Origin: Mollicutes bacterium
GTDB lineage: Bacteria; Bacillota_I; Bacilli_A; Izemoplasmatales; Izemoplasmataceae
Length of the DNA stretch: 42,279 nucleotides
Direction of reading: 5' to 3'
NCBI GenBank assembly: GCA_003553945.1
Contig: PWEL01000005.1
Location: forward strand, 1-42,279
Below the pieces are notes generated by a model, which searched no databases, had not been told where the DNA came from, and saw nothing but the letters and a program-made list of their open reading frames with translations. Shown here piece by piece: positions 41,761 to 42,279 of the stretch. The position numbers were made by a program, and so were the translations under genes. How positions within the stretch are numbered: position 1 is the stretch's first letter; the number at the start of each line of letters is the position of its first letter.

Positions 41761-41845
41761 ACATTCACAGCACTATAATATAAATTTCTTCACCAGGAAA
41801 CAGCTTTCAATATCGCTTATGTACAGGAAAACTGTACATTTTTTT
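41761..41845 (+). ncRNA. Candidate small RNA of about 60-85 bases
   Basis: Inferred from a good promoter whose start point falls near 41761 (or near 41786 from the second -10) and a strong intrinsic terminator ending near 41845, with no open frame or ribosome site between them. It matches no family I know. The alternative is that the terminator simply ends a long pcm transcript. Confidence 0.35.
41819..41845 (+). terminator. Strong intrinsic terminator
   Basis: ATGTACAG-GAAAA-CTGTACAT followed by T residues: an 8-base-pair stem with a GAAAA loop, plus-strand direction. Confidence 0.88.
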
Positions 41846-41857
41846 ATTGTTAGGCAA

Positions 41858-41911
41858 GAAAAAGGGGCTGTAAGCATGAAATCAATCAGATTCCATTTAC
41901 TTACAGCCCCT
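41858..41911 (-). terminator. Large hairpin terminator of the partial gene at the right edge
   Basis: A perfect 12-base stem (41863-41874 with 41900-41911) extended by an inner TGGAATC/GATTTCA stem, then a minus-strand T-run. It lies 80 bases after the stop of the partial gene. Confidence 0.8.
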
Positions 41912-41992
41912 GAATGGCTGTCCTACAACCATTTGGCCATGTTACGAACAGAGCTTTTGTTTGAAAACAATAATCTTCATCTGTTCAGGTCT

Positions 41993-42279
41993 TCAGTCAA
42001 TTATAAATTCGAGCTCATGAATTATGATTGCAGAAGAAGGATTGTCGATAGTAATGTTTACAACTTCATCTTCGAAATCAAGGCCGTCAATCACTATGGT
42101 GCTTACATCATCATCAATGTCTTCAATCTGATAAACATCACCGTTAATCGTCAAGTCTGCAGTGCGTCCATCACTAAATGCTTCTGCGGTAATCCTGATT
42201 TCAGATAAAGTTCCATCAACCTCGAAAACAGATGATAGTGAACCGTCTGGTGATCCTAGTTGCATATTTCCACCTGTTT
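41993..42279 (-). CDS. C-terminal part of a beta-rich, acidic (probably extracellular) protein, cut by the window edge
   Basis: The frame is open to the edge; 95 residues are visible. They are rich in V, I, T, S, D and E with alternating hydrophobic residues (DLTINGDVY, STIVIDGLDF, VVNITIDNPS), which suggests a beta-sandwich adhesion or binding domain of a secreted protein. An ATG at 42265 has AGGTGG nearby, but a start there would give a domain with no signal peptide, so an upstream start outside the window is more likely. No family is recognised. Its AT-rich composition differs from all other genes here. It is followed by a large hairpin terminator. Confidence 0.6.
   Translation of the reverse strand, partial: TGGNMQLGSPDGSLSSVFEVDGTLSEIRITAEAFSDGRTADLTINGDVYQIEDIDDDVSTIVIDGLDFEDEVVNITIDNPSSAIIIHELEFIID

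Larger units (their letters stand above)
41585..41992. other. AT-rich intergenic region with regulatory signals only
   Basis: 408 bases, visibly much more AT-rich than the coding DNA to the left. I find no credible protein gene. It holds a plus-strand promoter and terminator bracketing a possible small RNA (41726-41845) and a large minus-strand terminator hairpin (41858-41911). Poly-A and poly-T tracts are frequent (for example 41694-41703). Confidence 0.7.

Noticed and set aside
41819-42208. 129-residue open frame on the plus strand in the AT-rich end
   Set aside because: Begins inside a terminator stem and runs through a second hairpin; its sequence is not protein-like, whereas the minus-strand frame reads as a regular beta-rich domain.

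Overview
The window is a densely coded stretch of a bacterial chromosome. It holds 34 protein-coding genes I can support, no rRNA or tRNA, no insertion sequence and no CRISPR array. Promoters of the TTGACA-17-TATAAT or extended -10 (TGnTATAAT) type, strong AGGAGG-like ribosome binding sites, frequent TTG/GTG starts, TGA used as a stop, and families such as class III fructose-1,6-bisphosphatase, HtpG, Tpx and a four-gene pyruvate dehydrogenase point to a Bacillota-type (Gram-positive, low-GC phylum) organism with roughly balanced base composition here. A salt-adapted lineage near Haloplasma/Izemoplasma is possible, but this is a guess. Both ends are odd: 42 A residues open the window, and about the last 700 bases are strikingly AT-rich.

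Layout. 161-2033: a cobalamin-binding protein with the W-x9-EH signature of CarH-type photoreceptors, overlapping a GGDEF diguanylate cyclase. 2044-8166 (minus): an ABC exporter pair with its own promoter, preceded by cardiolipin synthase and a 901-residue coiled-coil protein. 8214-11177: a PhzF-like protein divergent from a membrane HD-GYP protein. 11184-18793 (minus): amidohydrolase, HtpG, a NERD-like membrane protein, a membrane-anchored XRE regulator, thiol peroxidase and nicotinate phosphoribosyltransferase. 18798-19331: nicotinamidase, in an operon with the latter. 19479-25272: lipoate-protein ligase converging on the pyruvate dehydrogenase operon (E1alpha, E1beta, E2, E3). 25415-28652 (minus): fructose bisphosphatase and an iron alcohol dehydrogenase. 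28921-33300 (plus): alkaline-phosphatase-superfamily protein, rhomboid protease, M48 protease and a second diguanylate cyclase. 33317-37548 (minus): metallophosphatase, transaldolase-like protein, carbamate kinase and three small or membrane proteins of unknown role. 37682-39422 (plus): a KamA-family enzyme whose key residues match glutamate 2,3-aminomutase, then an EIIA(Glc)-like protein lacking its phosphorylated histidine. 39465-41584: GalU, a Nudix hydrolase and Pcm. 41585-end: AT-rich DNA with a candidate small RNA and the C-terminus of a beta-rich protein running off the edge.

Together the genes give pyruvate oxidation to acetyl-CoA with salvaged lipoate, NAD precursor salvage, gluconeogenic capacity, protein repair and stress functions, and a noticeable concentration of c-di-GMP enzymes (two cyclases, one HD-GYP phosphodiesterase). 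The most novel-looking items are the B12 photosensor-like/GGDEF pair, the glutamate 2,3-aminomutase plus phosphorylation-dead EIIA pair, the cardiolipin synthase/coiled-coil pair, the membrane XRE regulator beside a motif-swapped NERD protein, and the candidate small RNA near the right edge.
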